A stretch of DNA of 64,000 bases from Glandiceps talaboti (taxonomy: Eukaryota > Hemichordata > Enteropneusta > Spengelidae), in NCBI RefSeq assembly GCF_964340395.1, contig NC_135549.1:5207001-5271000 (forward strand). Direction: 5' to 3'. The notes beneath the pieces are model-generated. The model was not told the origin of the DNA. It saw only the letters and a program-made list of their open reading frames with translations, and did not search any database. This document shows positions 63,010 through 64,000 of the stretch, one piece after another. The position numbers and the translations under genes are program-made. Numbering within the stretch: the stretch's first letter is position 1; each line of letters begins with the position of its first letter.

Positions 63010-63625
63010 TTTTAAAGCACTAGTAAGTCAAAATCTTGACTATGCTTCCCCAGTGTCTTCCCCACATATATACGAATAGGGATATTGCGTTTTTGGAAAA
63101 AGTGCAGCGTCGTTTCACCAGGATGATTCCGCAGCTTGGTGGCTTGAATTATGAGGACAGTTACGCATATTGAAACTGAGAACTTTAGAAACTAGTTGAA
63201 TTAGAGCTGATTTGCTGGAAGTGTATAAACTTTTCCATTTACATATTCTCCTTGATCCAGTTGTATTTATCAAAGTATCTACTTCGACAACAAGGGGATA
63301 TAGATTGAAATGATTTAAAGACTGATCCAGATTGGATATACCAAAATATATTTTCAGTCAACATGTTGTAAACATTTGGAACAGTTTACCAGAAAGGGTG
63401 ATTGTTATTACTACACCAATTAAATCATTGTAATTAGTAATTATTTTAATCTAGATTGGATATACGTAAATATTTTCCAGTCAATACGTCATAGATTTTT
63501 GGAACAGTTTACCAGAAAGGGTTATCGTGACTACATCAATTAATCATTTTAAAGCCTTTGAACTCTTGTCATAGTGGAATTGGCGCTATATAAATTGCAT
63601 CGATTGATTGATTGATTGATTGTAT
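63010..63625 (+). mobile_element. CR1/L2-like LINE 3' end
   Basis: Frames read LVSQNLDYASPV, DIAFLEKVQRRFTRMIPQL and LNYED, then in other frames ADLLEVYKLFH and WNSLPERV. This matches the order of the C-terminal reverse-transcriptase region of CR1/L2-type LINEs (LEYASPVW, LEKVQRRATK, DLIEVYK, WNSLP). It ends in GGCGCTATATAAATTGCAT and a short (GATT)n tail (63600-63622), typical of this group. Stops and frameshifts show it is dead. The WNSLP region is present twice (about 63327-63425 and 63450-63545). Confidence 0.88.
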
Positions 63626-64000
63626 TGATAACACCTCAGAACAGTAAGGGGTCTATAAAAGCCCCAGTGGCTTCCTTGCCCATGTACATTCATGGGTACA
63701 TGCATCGTAAAAAAAATAAAGGCATTCATTTATTGCATAGAACGAACCTTGCCAAATTATATGACCTTTTGACCAATTTCGGCGTATTGGTGTGGCTTGT
63801 TATCAAGTGTACATACACACATTAAAAATATTCCTTTTCAGATCTGGCATCTGGTTTTAATACGTATCTACACATGTAGTATTGAATCCTGGACAGGTAC
63901 ATTCTACACAGGATATCGATTCCAAGTTTAGGTCTACACAAAATTTGAAATTTTACCTCTCAATATTAGCATACAAGTTACATAATTTGGACCTCTTGCA
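63626..64000. other. Unassigned sequence at window end
   Basis: No feature recognised. A 69-codon open frame at 63616-63825 has no recognisable motif. Confidence 0.6.

Overview
The window is animal nuclear DNA: AT-rich, with many introns and dense simple repeats ((TA)n, (TATG)n, (CTGT)n, (CA)n, (CT)n). The repeat style, the LINE remnants and a TRPC-type channel family with invertebrate-like divergence suggest an aquatic invertebrate. I cannot name the phylum from sequence alone.

The main content is a tandem array of TRPC-like cation channel genes, all on the + strand. I built exons by hand from splice signals, phase and alignment between the paralogues. Gene A (33-2152) is only the last two exons of a channel whose 5' part lies outside the window. 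Fragment B' (7245-8076) is the first two ankyrin exons of a channel with nothing after them. Gene C (13865-25864) is a channel with a huge Thr/Ser-rich mucin-like ectodomain, but it lacks S2-S3 and carries a frameshift. Gene D (29735-43727) is intact in 16 exons and about 1317 aa. Gene E (48764-58097) is intact and compact, 14 exons and about 833 aa. From 58098 to the end I find no gene, only simple repeats, a promoter-like patch and a LINE 3' end.

Positions 1-8875 and 41927-50394 are two nearly identical copies of one segment: the 3' end of a D-type gene, the D-E intergenic region and the 5' exons of an E-type gene. This explains A (a copy of D's tail) and B' (a copy of E's head). The copies differ by scattered substitutions, microsatellite lengths, a 24-nt in-frame coding indel and one extra palindromic element in the first copy.

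D and E share one channel plan: N-terminal ankyrin region, linker helices, pre-S1 elbow, S1-S6 with the TRPC LFW pore-helix motif, an EWKF TRP domain, the IKQDIS motif before a C-terminal coiled coil, and a tail. They differ most in the extracellular S3-S4 loop (about 60 aa in E, about 180 in D, about 800 in C), the N-terminal charged linker and the cytoplasmic tail. The array looks like a family diversifying its ectodomains and tails.

The most unusual non-coding signal is a short repeat next to (TA)n tracts that carries what looks like a complete type I hammerhead ribozyme (2955-3013, and 44524-44582 in the duplicate). Two further cores face each other in a 69-bp perfect palindrome at 523-665. 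Everything here was read by eye; no alignment, folding or search was run.
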